This document shows, piece by piece, positions 6,317 through 13,893 of a stretch of 19,913 bases of DNA. The notes below the pieces were generated by a model. The model saw only the letters and a program-made list of their open reading frames with translations. It was not told the origin of the DNA and did not search any database. The translations under genes were made by a program, and so were the position numbers. Origin of the DNA: JANNSW01 sp031431235. Its GTDB lineage: Bacteria > Pseudomonadota > Alphaproteobacteria > Rhizobiales > Hyphomicrobiaceae. How positions within the stretch are numbered: the first letter of the stretch is position 1; every line of letters begins with the position of its first letter. The stretch covers positions 1 to 19,913 of the forward strand of contig JANPDA010000226.1 in the NCBI GenBank assembly GCA_031431235.1. The letters run 5' to 3'.

Positions 6317-7630
6317 CTACTTCGCGCACGAGGCGGCGATGTTGCCTGCCAGTGCCGATGGTATGGCACCAGCTGGCTTCCAGCCGGCGCACAGCTTGCC
6401 GATCCGGCCGGGGTCGCCACCTGCGCCTTCCAGACAATAGAGCCCGCTGCCGTCGGGTTGGGGGGTGAAGCGCACGCCCTTGGCGCCGGTCGCGGCATCA
6501 TCGAGCAGGCTCCCCAGATAGTTGAGGGCGTGGATGCGCTTGACCGCCTCGCCGGCTGCGAGCTTCTGCGGCCGGAAATGCGTGTTCGTCACGGGCACCG
6601 CCTCGATCGCCCGGACTATCACGGCGCCATTCCGCTTCAGCAGATGGACGCGAGCCAGCAACCCGTAGCTCTTGCACACGCCCTTGCCGGTCATATCGGC
6701 CGTGCCGAAGTGCAGGAAGTTGCCGAGGCCGTAGAAGATCACGGACTTGGCCGCAAGCTCGACGCCGCGCACCACATGGGCGTGGTGGCCGACGATGAGG
6801 TCGATCCCGGCGCCGCGTGCGGCCTCGGCCCGGAACTCCTTCAACTGGCGGGCATCCGTGCGGACCTCGCCCTCCGTGCCGTAGTGGATGGAGAGGATGC
6901 GGTAGTCGGCAGGGGTTTCGGTCAACCGCTTCAGGATGAGCTGCCAGTCCTCGTCGAAGCGATAGGCGATCTGGCCGGGCTTGGCTTCTCCGGCCCGGTG
7001 GCGCTCCAGATTGCTCGTCACGATGCCGATCGAGGCGTACGCGATCTTGGCGCCCTTCAGAGTGAACGCCGCCGGCCGGCTCGCCTGCTCGCGGTTCATG
7101 CCGATACCGCCATAGGCGATCAGGCCCTCGGCGGCGAGTGGGGCCATGTGTTTCAAGGTCTCGGCGAGCCCTTCCGGGCCGTAGTCCATCGAATGATTGT
7201 TGGCGAGGCTGAACAGGTTGAACCCTGCCCGCACCATGTGGCGCATGGCATTGGGGTGGGTGCGGAAGTTGAAGCCGGCGCCCTGGCCCTTGGTGTCGAG
7301 CGGCAGATCGTTGCGATCGGTAACGACCGTCTCGACATTGAGGAAATTGAGATCGCCGGTGATTTCCTCCTCGATGCGCGAGGTCGTCTCCTTGAACGGA
7401 ATGAGCCGGCCGAGCTTTGTGGCACCGTCCGGCTGCACCGCCTGCCGGCTGCTGTTGAGGCCGACATCGCCCGTCAACGTGATGGTGATGATGCTGTCGT
7501 CGCCGGCTGGCGCCTGGTCGGTCGCTTCGACCGCCGTGACCCCTGCCATCAACAGCATCCCCGCCAAGGCAGCAAGACCTGGCCAGCCAGCCGTCCGCAA
7601 CGACCGTCTCGTTCGCAGGAGCATGGTCAT
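6317..7630 (-). CDS. CapA-family (metallophosphatase-fold) exported protein
   Basis: This 437-aa protein starts at ATG 7630. A longer in-frame extension to 7897 is open but looks non-coding and overlaps the next gene. A signal peptide is clear: an Arg-rich n-region, hydrophobic core at about 16-30 and a probable cut after AVEA (about residue 36). The CapA/PgsA domain follows, with LTGDVGL (52-58), NVETVVT (98-104), SLANNHSMDYG (141-151), SIHYGTEGE (247-255), GHHAHVVRGVE (281-291) and FYGLGNF (299-305). These are the metal-site motifs of the calcineurin-like CapA fold. Relatives take part in capsule or poly-gamma-glutamate synthesis, but many members stand alone with unknown substrate, as here. 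No capsule genes are nearby. It lies 91 nt downstream of the aldolase gene. Confidence 0.85.
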   Translation of the reverse strand: MTMLLRTRRSLRTAGWPGLAALAGMLLMAGVTAVEATDQAPAGDDSIITITLTGDVGLNSSRQAVQPDGATKLGRLIPFKETTSRIEEEITGDLNFLNVETVVTDRNDLPLDTKGQGAGFNFRTHPNAMRHMVRAGFNLFSLANNHSMDYGPEGLAETLKHMAPLAAEGLIAYGGIGMNREQASRPAAFTLKGAKIAYASIGIVTSNLERHRAGEAKPGQIAYRFDEDWQLILKRLTETPADYRILSIHYGTEGEVRTDARQLKEFRAEAARGAGIDLIVGHHAHVVRGVELAAKSVIFYGLGNFLHFGTADMTGKGVCKSYGLLARVHLLKRNGAVIVRAIEAVPVTNTHFRPQKLAAGEAVKRIHALNYLGSLLDDAATGAKGVRFTPQPDGSGLYCLEGAGGDPGRIGKLCAGWKPAGAIPSALAGNIAASCAK

Positions 7631-7721
7631 GGGCCTCGTCCTCGCTTGTCGTGCCAGCGCGCAGCTACACCCCGAGAATGGGGCCGCGCCCAGGCGAGCC
7701 TCGTCCTTTGTGGCGGCAGCC

Positions 7722-8417
7722 TCAAGGGCCTCGAGGCACCATCCACCGCGCTTTGCTCTTGGCCCGTGGCTGACGGCCATAGTCCTCGAAGCGGCGGGCA
7801 ACATCGGCCATCTCGGCCGAGCCGAGCAGCACTGGCTTGCCGGCGGAAAGAGCGAGCAGATATTGCCGCGACAGCGTCTCGAGCAACACGGTCGCATCGA
7901 AGGCCGCTTTCAAATTTGTCCCCCGGGCGAGCGTGCCGTGGTTGGCGAGCAGACAGGCCGAGCGGGTTTCGAGCGCCGCGCCGGCTGCGGCTCCGAGCTC
8001 CCGCGTTCCAAAGGGAAGATAGTCGACGAGGGGCACATCACCGCCGCCGAGCGCCTGCACCATGTAGTGGAAGGCTGGGATCGGTCTGTGCAGACAGGCG
8101 AGCGCGGTAGCGTGGTCGGCATGGGTGTGGACGACCGCCTTGGCTCCGGGCACGCGGGCATAGACCTCAGCGTGCATCGCCCATTCGCTCGAGGGTCTCA
8201 GCTTGTCGCTCGACACCCCTGAGAACGAGGTCTCGACGATGTGGGTCGGCCGCAAGGTCTCCGCGCTGCAGCCCGTTGGAGTAATCAGCATGCTGCTGTC
8301 ACTCAATCGAGCAGAGACGTTGCCGGCGGATCCCTGGTTGAGACCGAGACGAGCGAGCTCGGCGTAAACCTCGACGATAGCAGTACGGACCGCCTGCTCG
8401 GGTCTTGCTGTTGCCAC
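7722..8417 (-). CDS. Class II aldolase/adducin family protein, fuculose-phosphate aldolase-like
   Basis: This is a 231-aa Zn-dependent aldolase of the class II/adducin fold. The Zn-site residues E78 (SSEWAMHAE), H97 and H99 (VVHTHADH) and H160 (ANHGT) are all present. Their spacing equals that of E. coli FucA (E73, H92, H94, H155) with a constant shift of 5. The phosphate-binding segment N-QGSAGNVSAR (27-37) and TPTG (46-49) are also there. The likely role is retro-aldol cleavage of a sugar phosphate such as L-fuculose 1-phosphate or a related ketose phosphate. The precise substrate is not determinable. The start is taken as GTG 8417, which has AGAGGA about 8-10 nt upstream. An earlier TTG at 8450 lacks such a site. 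The gene is divergent from the small acidic protein gene at 8585. Confidence 0.87.
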   Translation of the reverse strand: MATARPEQAVRTAIVEVYAELARLGLNQGSAGNVSARLSDSSMLITPTGCSAETLRPTHIVETSFSGVSSDKLRPSSEWAMHAEVYARVPGAKAVVHTHADHATALACLHRPIPAFHYMVQALGGGDVPLVDYLPFGTRELGAAAGAALETRSACLLANHGTLARGTNLKAAFDATVLLETLSRQYLLALSAGKPVLLGSAEMADVARRFEDYGRQPRAKSKARWMVPRGP

Positions 8418-8472
8418 GTCTCGATTTCCTCTGATTTGCGATGATTCCAACGTTGTCCGGGGCTGACAGAAT

Positions 8473-8491
8473 GCTGACGGCCCTCGTCAGC
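8473..8491. promoter_or_regulatory. Inverted repeat in divergent promoter region
   Basis: GCTGACG (8473-8479) and CGTCAGC (8485-8491) form a perfect 7-bp inverted repeat with a 5-nt centre. It lies between the divergent aldolase gene and the acidic secreted protein gene. It could be an operator or an RNA stem; nothing further identifies it. Confidence 0.35.
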
Positions 8492-8584
8492 CGCGCGACA
8501 TGCGCTGTCGGCTAGGTTCCGTCATGTCCGCAGCGCAATCGCCCGGACGACAGAGAAACGAAACAGTTGCAAGGATCAATCGCC

Positions 8585-8989
8585 ATGAAACTCCGTCTTC
8601 TCGGTTCGGCGAGCGTACTCGCTCTCGCATTCGCCATGAGCCAGGGCGTCCCGGCCTCCGCAGGCATCTCGCTCGCCGACAGCCTGGCGGTCGCAGTGTC
8701 TCCCGCCAAGTCCAAAATGGGTGCGGGGCTTCAGCTCGCTCGCAAGGGCGAGGACGATCCTGCCAATCATGACGCCAATGACGATGACGACAACGGCAGC
8801 AGCGGCCAGGGAGCCGACGACGGCCCGAACCACGATGTCGGCGACGACAATGGCGGCGATGACAATGACGGTGATGATAGCGGTGGCGACAACAGCTCCG
8901 GCAGCGGCTCCTCGGGCAGCGGCTCCTCGGGCTCGAGTGGCCACGGCGGCAAAGGCAGCGGTCATGGCGGGCAGGGCGGCGACGATTGA
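8585..8989 (+). CDS. Small secreted acidic Asp/Gly/Ser-rich low-complexity protein
   Basis: This 134-aa protein starts at ATG 8585, with AAGGA about 10 nt upstream. A Sec signal peptide is evident (MKLRLLGSASVLALAFAM..., probable cut after PASA at about 26). A short ordered stretch follows (about 27-58), containing KSKMGAGLQLARKGEDD. The remaining 75 or so residues are low complexity: first Asp/Asn/Gly-rich blocks such as DDDDNGSS and GGDDNDGDDSGGDN, then Ser/Gly repeats SGSGSSGSGSSGSS, and a Gly/His end. There are no cysteines and no recognised domain. Acidic exported proteins of this kind may bind divalent cations, but the spacing is not that of the RTX nonapeptide. The function is unknown. 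It stands alone, with a terminator hairpin directly after the stop. Confidence 0.75.
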   Translation: MKLRLLGSASVLALAFAMSQGVPASAGISLADSLAVAVSPAKSKMGAGLQLARKGEDDPANHDANDDDDNGSSGQGADDGPNHDVGDDNGGDDNDGDDSGGDNSSGSGSSGSGSSGSSGHGGKGSGHGGQGGDD

Positions 8990-8996
8990 GTGAGGC

Positions 8997-9045
8997 AGAG
9001 ATAGGCTCGGGGGCATGGCGGGTCGACCGTCCGCCCCCGATCTCT
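8997..9045. terminator. Strong bidirectional terminator hairpin
   Basis: Arm AGAGA-(AGGC bulge region)-TCGGGGGC at 8997-9014 pairs with GCCCCCGA-TCTCT at 9033-9045. An inner palindrome GGTCGACC (9021-9028) lies in the loop. The hairpin fills the 55-nt gap between the converging genes ending at 8989 and 9045, the expected place for a shared terminator. Confidence 0.65.
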
Positions 9046-9443
9046 CAGCGCGCGCCGGCGGCTCGAGTGGCCGCACGCAGGATGGGGTCGGCGGCCAGCA
9101 GATCCTCGACGCCTTGGCAGAAACGCGCCTCGTCGCGCAGCACATCGGCGCTCGAATGCTCGACGACGGTCGCGATCTCGGCCTGGCAGGAACCGGTCAT
9201 CTGGTCGAGAACGCCAGCGTCGCGGAAAAAGACCGATGCCGCCTCCCCGAAGATCGCCTGGCGGAAGGCCGGGCATTTGAACGAGGCGCCGATCACCTTG
9301 ACGGCCGCCTCCAGCTTGACGCGATCGGCATAGCACGAGGCCACGGCAGTGGCCCACGGCAGACACACCATCGACGCCGCGGCCAGCGCGAGCAGTGCGA
9401 CCGGCGCCCTGGGCTCAAAAATCCTTTGCCAGCCGCACTGCAT
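9045..9443 (-). CDS. Exported four-cysteine hypothetical protein
   Basis: This is a 132-aa protein of unknown function. Start ATG 9443 is supported by AGGGA 7-8 nt upstream and overlaps the 3' end of the DgcA-type gene by 29 nt, suggesting co-transcription. A signal sequence is present: basic start, hydrophobic core PVALLALAAASMVCLPWATA and probable cut after AVA (about residue 35). The mature part is mainly helical and carries four cysteines: SCYAD, FKCPAF, GSCQAE and RFCQGV. Their even number and periplasmic location suggest two disulfides. A Dsb/Ccm-type thiol protein is encoded nearby (ccmG), but a link is only speculative. No domain is recognised. Confidence 0.65.
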   Translation of the reverse strand: MQCGWQRIFEPRAPVALLALAAASMVCLPWATAVASCYADRVKLEAAVKVIGASFKCPAFRQAIFGEAASVFFRDAGVLDQMTGSCQAEIATVVEHSSADVLRDEARFCQGVEDLLAADPILRAATRAAGAR

Positions 9444-11466
9444 CGTACATCCCTGCATGAACGTTGCGCGAAGCGACCGCATCGCCGATGCGGAAGAGCT
9501 GGTACTTGCCTTTGGGGTTGCGCTTGATTTTCTGCGGCTGCCCGAAAATCAAAGCCTTGTGGTCGAGCTCGCCATGGTTGGACGAGCCGGGTTTCAGCTC
9601 GAAATAGAGCTCGTCCAGCGGCTTGGTCGCGTACTCGACCACGATCTGGTCGGCCTCGCGCTCCCAGGTTTTTTTCGTGAAATCAGAGCCGAGCTTTGCG
9701 ACCAGCCGGTTGCCACGCCGCGCCACCGACAGCAACTTGGTGGTGATGGTGATGCGCACGTCGTGATCCTGGAACTTGCGCATGTAGGTCACGTGGTTGA
9801 GGCCACCCATGTCGGGGGCGAAGAACCGCTCGGGCGTGACCAGCTCGACCTTCGCGCCTGCCTCCGCCAGCATCTCGACTGCCATCATGCCGGGATGGGC
9901 GCCGCCATTGTCGTCGAAGAACAGCACGTCCTTGCCGGGCTTGGCGTCGCCCGAGATGATGTCCCAGCTCGACGTCACGAGGTCGTGGCCGGACTCGATC
10001 GGCGCCGCGTTCGGCAGGCCGCCGGTCGCGATGATCACGATGTCGGGGTCCTCGGCGAGCACATCGTCGGCCTCGGCAAGCGTGTTGAAGCGCATGTCGA
10101 GCCCGAGCCGCTCGCATTGGCGCATGCGCCAGTCGATGATGCCCTGCAGTTCCTTGCGGCGCTTCAATCGGACCGCAAGGCGCAGCTGTCCGCCGGGCTC
10201 GCTGGCCGCCTCGAAAATCGTCACCTTGTGCCCGCGCTCGGCCGAGACGCGCGCCGCCTCGATGCCGGCGGGTCCGGCACCGACAATCATGATGCGCTTC
10301 TTCTTGCCCTTGGCCTTGGGGATCTCCTGGGGGATGCTCGCCTCGCGCCCCGTTGCCGGATTGTGCATGCAGAGCGCCTCGTGCCCCTCATAGAGCCGGT
10401 CGAGGCAATAGGTGGCGCCGACACAGGGGCGAATGTCGTCCTCGCGGCCCGCCATGATCTTTTTCACGATGTGGGGATCGGCGATGTGGGCGCGCGTCAT
10501 GCCGACCATGTCGAGCTTGCCCGAGGCGACGGCGTGGCGTGCGGTCGCCACGTCGGGGATGCGGGCGGCATGGAAGACCGGGAACTTGAGCTCGGCCTTC
10601 ACCTCGCCGCAGAAATCGAGGTGAGGGGCGGACGCCATGCCGGCGATGGGAATGACCTGCTGCAGCGAGGCGTCGTGCTCGATGTGGCCACGGATCAGGT
10701 TGAGGAAATCGACCTTGCCCGACGCGATGATGCGGCGCGCTATCTCGACGCCGTCGTGCTTCGACAAACCCTTCTCCCAGTCCTCGTCGGCGACCATGCG
10801 CACGCCCACCAGGAACTTCGGCCCGACGGCTTTCCTCACGGCGTCGAGCACGAGCATGGTGAAACGCAGGCGATTGTCGAGGGAGGCCATGCCCCATTCG
10901 TCGGTGCGCTGGTTGGTTGCGGGCGACCAGAAGCTGTCCATCAGGTGGCCATAGGCCTCGAACTCGAGGCCATCGAGGCCGCCCTCCTGCATGCGCGCCG
11001 CCGAATCCGCATAGCCCTTGATGATGCGCTCGAAGTCCCAGTCCTCCATCACCTTGGGGAACGCGCGGTGCGCCGGCTCGCGGGCCATGGAAGCGGACAG
11101 CACCGGCAGCCAATCGCCCTTGTTCCAGTTGGTGCGCCGGCCCAGATGGGTGATCTGCATCATCACCGCGCAGCCATGCTCGTGGCAGGAATCGGCCAAG
11201 TCCCGCAGGTAGGGGACGATCTCGTCCTTGTAGGCATGGAGATTGCCGAAGGCGGGCGGGGAGTCTTCCGCGACGATCGCCGACCCCGCCGTCATGGTCA
11301 TGGCGATGCCGCCCTTGGCCTTCTCCAGATGATAGAGCCGGTAGCGCTCCCCCGGCATGCCACCCTCATGATAGTTCGGCTCGTGCGCCGTCGACATGAT
11401 GCGGTTCTTCAGGGTGAGATGCTTCAGGCGATAGGGCTGGAGCAGCGGGTCTTTGGAGGGGGTCAT
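9415..11466 (-). CDS. dgcA: DgcA-type FMN/Fe-S/FAD demethylase (old yellow enzyme family)
   Basis: This 683-aa protein has the two-part layout of trimethylamine dehydrogenase and 2,4-dienoyl-CoA reductase. An N-terminal FMN-binding TIM barrel (about 1-340) includes STAHEPNY and QITHLGRR. A cysteine cluster region follows (C348, C354, C366), then a FAD/NAD(P) Rossmann domain opening VGAGPAGIEAA near residue 390. The ending FRIGDAVASRNVHAGMYDAVRLAKDF-like tail (split here: FRIGDAVASRN, then YDAVRLAKDF) and the CVGATYC motif fit the DgcA/N-methylproline demethylase branch. That branch oxidatively removes a methyl group from dimethylglycine or similar betaine-derived amines. DgcA normally works with DgcB, which is absent here. 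The soxBDAG genes upstream on the same strand support this role, since sarcosine is the DgcAB product. Substrate assignment remains inference. Confidence 0.82.
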   Translation of the reverse strand: MTPSKDPLLQPYRLKHLTLKNRIMSTAHEPNYHEGGMPGERYRLYHLEKAKGGIAMTMTAGSAIVAEDSPPAFGNLHAYKDEIVPYLRDLADSCHEHGCAVMMQITHLGRRTNWNKGDWLPVLSASMAREPAHRAFPKVMEDWDFERIIKGYADSAARMQEGGLDGLEFEAYGHLMDSFWSPATNQRTDEWGMASLDNRLRFTMLVLDAVRKAVGPKFLVGVRMVADEDWEKGLSKHDGVEIARRIIASGKVDFLNLIRGHIEHDASLQQVIPIAGMASAPHLDFCGEVKAELKFPVFHAARIPDVATARHAVASGKLDMVGMTRAHIADPHIVKKIMAGREDDIRPCVGATYCLDRLYEGHEALCMHNPATGREASIPQEIPKAKGKKKRIMIVGAGPAGIEAARVSAERGHKVTIFEAASEPGGQLRLAVRLKRRKELQGIIDWRMRQCERLGLDMRFNTLAEADDVLAEDPDIVIIATGGLPNAAPIESGHDLVTSSWDIISGDAKPGKDVLFFDDNGGAHPGMMAVEMLAEAGAKVELVTPERFFAPDMGGLNHVTYMRKFQDHDVRITITTKLLSVARRGNRLVAKLGSDFTKKTWEREADQIVVEYATKPLDELYFELKPGSSNHGELDHKALIFGQPQKIKRNPKGKYQLFRIGDAVASRNVHAGMYDAVRLAKDF

Positions 11467-11550
11467 GGCGGGGCTCGCTCGGCGCTCGGGGCGGTGCTGC
11501 CGCAGAGTAGAGCTGCATGAGGCAAAGCCGCAACCGGGCGATTTGCGCCG

Positions 11551-11577
11551 GTGAGCCGCTCGCGTCGCATGGCTCAC
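11551..11577. terminator. Hairpin at the end of ccmG
   Basis: GTGAGCC (11551-11557) and GGCTCAC (11571-11577) form a perfect 7-bp stem with a 13-nt loop. It overlaps the ccmG stop codon, upstream of the DgcA-type gene. There is no U-run, so it may be a weak terminator or a processing hairpin. Confidence 0.35.
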
Positions 11578-12152
11578 TCGCCGGCGCGGGCCCGCGCGAT
11601 CGCCGGCAGCCGGTTTTGCTCGATCGCCTCGGCGGTGATCGGGCCGACGTGCTTGTAGGCGATGCGGCCGCGGCCATCGACGATGAAGGTCTCCGGCACC
11701 CCATAGACGCCCCAGTCGACAGCGACGCGCCCCGAGCGGTCGGCGCCGACGCGGGTGTAGGGATTGCCGTAGCGCCCGATGAAGCGGCGGGCTTCCGCCG
11801 GATCGTCCTTGTAGTCGATGCCGAACAGGGGGGCCTGCGAGCGCTCGGCGAGTGCGGTGAGGAAGGGATGCTCCTCATGGCAGGGTCCACACCAGGACGC
11901 CCAGACGTTGACGATGGTGACGGTGCCGGCTGCGAGATCGGTCGTGGCGAAGCCCGGTACAGGCGCCTCGGCCCGCATCAGACCCTCGACCGGGGGCAGC
12001 ACGAAAGCGGGCACCGGCCGGCCGATCAGGGCGGAGGGGAGCTTGGAAGGATCGCCGGAGAACAGGGCAAACAGGAACAGCCCGCCGAGCGCGAGAAAGG
12101 CTGCGAGCGGCAACGCCGCCAGCAGCCGCGAGCGGGGAGGATCGGCACTCAC
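11574..12152 (-). CDS. ccmG: CcmG/DsbE thiol:disulfide oxidoreductase for cytochrome c maturation
   Basis: This 192-aa membrane-anchored periplasmic thioredoxin-like protein reduces apocytochrome c cysteines before haem attachment by the Ccm system I pathway. One N-terminal helix (about 9-31) anchors it. The thioredoxin active site is WCGPC at 87-91 (C88, C91), preceded by VNVWAS. The CcmG-typical GVYGVPETF loop with the cis-proline is near residues 148-156. The start is GTG 12152, which overlaps the ccmD stop in a GTGA arrangement, indicating translational coupling. The gene order ccmC-ccmD-ccmG is the canonical downstream half of the ccm operon. Confidence 0.93.
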   Translation of the reverse strand: MSADPPRSRLLAALPLAAFLALGGLFLFALFSGDPSKLPSALIGRPVPAFVLPPVEGLMRAEAPVPGFATTDLAAGTVTIVNVWASWCGPCHEEHPFLTALAERSQAPLFGIDYKDDPAEARRFIGRYGNPYTRVGADRSGRVAVDWGVYGVPETFIVDGRGRIAYKHVGPITAEAIEQNRLPAIARARAGE

Positions 12153-12325
12153 CGTGGTTCATCCGTGGCCGAGCGGCGCCTGACGCCGCGGGCTTCGAGC
12201 CCGGCGATCAGGCGGCGCTGCGTTCGGCCGTCGAGCACGACCCAGGCGATCATGGCGCCGATCAGGGCGGCCGCGATCGCATAGGCGCTCCAGATGAAGG
12301 GCGCGTGCGCTCCGAAATCAGGCAT
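12149..12325 (-). CDS. ccmD: CcmD, small haem-exporter membrane protein
   Basis: This 58-aa single-span membrane protein matches CcmD, which helps release holo-CcmE from the CcmABCD complex. It has a short N-terminus (MPDFGAHAPFIWSAY), one hydrophobic helix (about 12-33) and a basic cytoplasmic tail (RTQRRLIAGLEARG). Start ATG 12325 has a strong GGGGAGG site 6 nt upstream and overlaps ccmC by 8 nt. A longer open frame to 12388 exists, but that extension lies wholly inside ccmC and is not needed. Identification rests on size, the FIWSAY motif and position between ccmC and ccmG. Confidence 0.88.
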   Translation of the reverse strand: MPDFGAHAPFIWSAYAIAAALIGAMIAWVVLDGRTQRRLIAGLEARGVRRRSATDEPR

Positions 12326-13073
12326 GACGCGCCTCCCCGGCAATGGCGCGGCTCGCGCGATCGACCTCCGACATCCGCAAGCTCGCAACGCGGCGCCGCA
12401 GGATCTCGTTCTGCATCGCTTTCAGATGGAGCGCGAGAAACAGCAGCGTGAAGCCGCAAGCCATGACGCCGAGCGGCCAGAGCATCGCTGGATCGATCTT
12501 CGACCCGTCCAGGCGGAACACGCTCGCGGGCTGGTGCAGCGTGTGCCACCAGTCGACCGAGAATTTGATGATCGGGATGTTGACCGCCCCGACCAGGGCG
12601 AGGATCGCCGCGGTTCGCGCAGCCTTCAGCTGGTCATCGAACGCGCTCCAGAGCGCGATCAACCCGAGGTACAGGAAGAAGAGAATGAGCACGCTCGTCA
12701 TGCGTGCGTCCCACGCCCAATAGGTGTTCCAGGTGGGCTTGCCCCAGAGCGAGCCGGTCAACAGCGTGATCAGCGTGAAACCGGCGCCGATCGGGGCAGC
12801 CGCCTTGGCGGAAACGTCGGCGAGGGGATGGCGAAACACCAGCGTGCCGATGGCGGACGCCGCGATCAGCATGTAGCCGAACAGCGCGAGCCAGGCGGAC
12901 GGCACGTGGATGTACATGATCCGCACGCTCTCACCCTGCTTGAAGTCGGGCGGCGAGGTGATCAGAGCCAGGTAGAGGCCGATCGCGATGAGCACGCCAG
13001 CCGCCGCCGCCAGCCACGGCAGCAGCGTGCTCGAAAGCCCCATGAACCGGGTCGGGTTGGCGTAGCGAAGCAT
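12318..13073 (-). CDS. ccmC: CcmC, haem-handling membrane protein of cytochrome c maturation
   Basis: This 251-aa, six-helix inner-membrane protein loads haem onto CcmE. The WWD motif is WGKPTWNTYWAWD (110-122). The two haem-ligand histidines of the family are visible: H56 in YIHVPSAW and H177 or H180 in WWHTLHQPAS. The length matches CcmC (about 245 aa). Start ATG 13073 agrees with the family N-terminus (RYANPTRF); an upstream TTG at 13109 is possible but poorer. Neither site has a strong ribosome sequence. The ccmA and ccmB genes, which often precede ccmC, are not upstream; soxG is. The ccm genes must therefore be split in this genome. Confidence 0.94.
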   Translation of the reverse strand: MLRYANPTRFMGLSSTLLPWLAAAAGVLIAIGLYLALITSPPDFKQGESVRIMYIHVPSAWLALFGYMLIAASAIGTLVFRHPLADVSAKAAAPIGAGFTLITLLTGSLWGKPTWNTYWAWDARMTSVLILFFLYLGLIALWSAFDDQLKAARTAAILALVGAVNIPIIKFSVDWWHTLHQPASVFRLDGSKIDPAMLWPLGVMACGFTLLFLALHLKAMQNEILRRRVASLRMSEVDRASRAIAGEARHA

Positions 13074-13203
13074 GGCTGCTGGTTTAAGGCTTCGATTGTG
13101 GCGGCGCAACGTGGCGTGGCGGCCCCGGCAACGCCAGGGCGACGAAGCGGATGAAGGGGGAGATATCTGCGCGCAGCGGCTCGCCCAATCGAAATGCCCC
13201 GTG

Positions 13204-13230
13204 GCCGGGCGACCTGCCAGTCGCTCCTAC
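13204..13230 (-). repeat. REP-like palindrome, family A, copy 3
   Basis: On the minus strand it reads GTAGGAGCGACTGGCAGGTC followed by GCCCGG. It matches copies at 215-241 and 260-285, 13 kb away, at 21 of 26 positions each. It lies in the 176-nt gap between soxG and ccmC; I see nothing else recognisable in that gap. Confidence 0.6.
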
Positions 13231-13249
13231 GGTTGCGAGTTCCTGCCGA

Positions 13250-13882
13250 TCAATGCTCGGCCACTCCCTCGAAATGCGGCAGATGCAGCTTGACCTCGCC
13301 CTTCGGCCGTTCCTCCGGCAAGCCCCATTCGTGACCGGCTTCGAGCAGCGAGCACCAAAGATAGTCGGCCATGGAGATGCGGATCTGGATCTCGAAGGCG
13401 TCGGCTGCCGTGCAGATCAGCAGCGGGTTTGCACGGCCGAGATTGGTGAGCACCGCCTCCCCCGGCTTGAAGGCTCTGGGATGCAGGTCGACGGTCGCGA
13501 GCGTCATCAGCATTTCGCGCGTGCGGGGGCCCTCGAGCGCGATCGTCGTGTAGTAGTCGGTGACGTCGGCGACCTGGTGGTGGATGCCCGCAAGCGCCTT
13601 GCCGAGGTCGCCGGCGAGTGCCGCCTCGGTGCCCGGCGCCGTCAGCAGCCACCACTCGTCGGGCCCGGTCCAGACGGCGGTCGCCCGCGCGCCCTTGCTG
13701 GTCGCCCGCACCGTCGATGGCAGCGGAGCGCCGATCAAGCCCTCCACGGCCTTGGCGATCCTCGCCGGATCGCTGCGCAGCACGAGCTTGCCGAGGAACG
13801 CCACCTCACCGAGCGAGGCAGCCCCCGCGACGGCGATTGGCTTGCGGTGTGCGAGCGCCGAGATGCGGCGGGCGGGGGTCAT
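13250..13882 (-). CDS. soxG: Sarcosine oxidase gamma subunit
   Basis: This 210-aa protein is the gamma subunit of heterotetrameric sarcosine oxidase, which is related to the folate-binding (GcvT-like) fold and stabilises the complex. Supporting segments are WTGPDEWWLLTAPG (71-84), the HHQVADVTDYYTTIALEGP region (about 101-119), LHPRAFKPGE (132-141) and IRISMADYLWCSLLEAG near the C-terminus. Its length is typical. It is the last of the four sox subunit genes, separated from soxA by 97 nt carrying a REP pair. The REP end lies only 12 nt upstream of ATG 13882, and no clear ribosome site is visible there. Confidence 0.9.
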   Translation of the reverse strand: MTPARRISALAHRKPIAVAGAASLGEVAFLGKLVLRSDPARIAKAVEGLIGAPLPSTVRATSKGARATAVWTGPDEWWLLTAPGTEAALAGDLGKALAGIHHQVADVTDYYTTIALEGPRTREMLMTLATVDLHPRAFKPGEAVLTNLGRANPLLICTAADAFEIQIRISMADYLWCSLLEAGHEWGLPEERPKGEVKLHLPHFEGVAEH

Positions 13883-13893
13883 GGCTGCAACCC

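Noticed and set aside
7631..7897. N-terminal extension of the CapA-like protein
   Set aside because: The extension overlaps the aldolase gene and lacks coding character. ATG 7630 gives a normal signal peptide.
6263..8110. Very long open frame on the plus strand opposite the capA-like and aldolase genes
   Set aside because: It mirrors the codon structure of two well-supported minus-strand genes, has no recognisable motifs and no ribosome site. It is a GC-rich antisense shadow.
10400..10425. Only three cysteines (C348, C354, C366) in the Fe-S region of the DgcA-type protein, with A351 where trimethylamine dehydrogenase has a Cys
   Set aside because: From memory, the CVGA-x-YC pattern is normal for DgcA-type proteins, so this is probably a subfamily feature and not a defect in this gene.
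9349..11520. 723-codon plus-strand open frame opposite the DgcA-type gene
   Set aside because: The composition is rich in His, Arg and Asp as expected for an antisense frame of high-GC coding sequence. The minus strand encodes a clear flavoenzyme.
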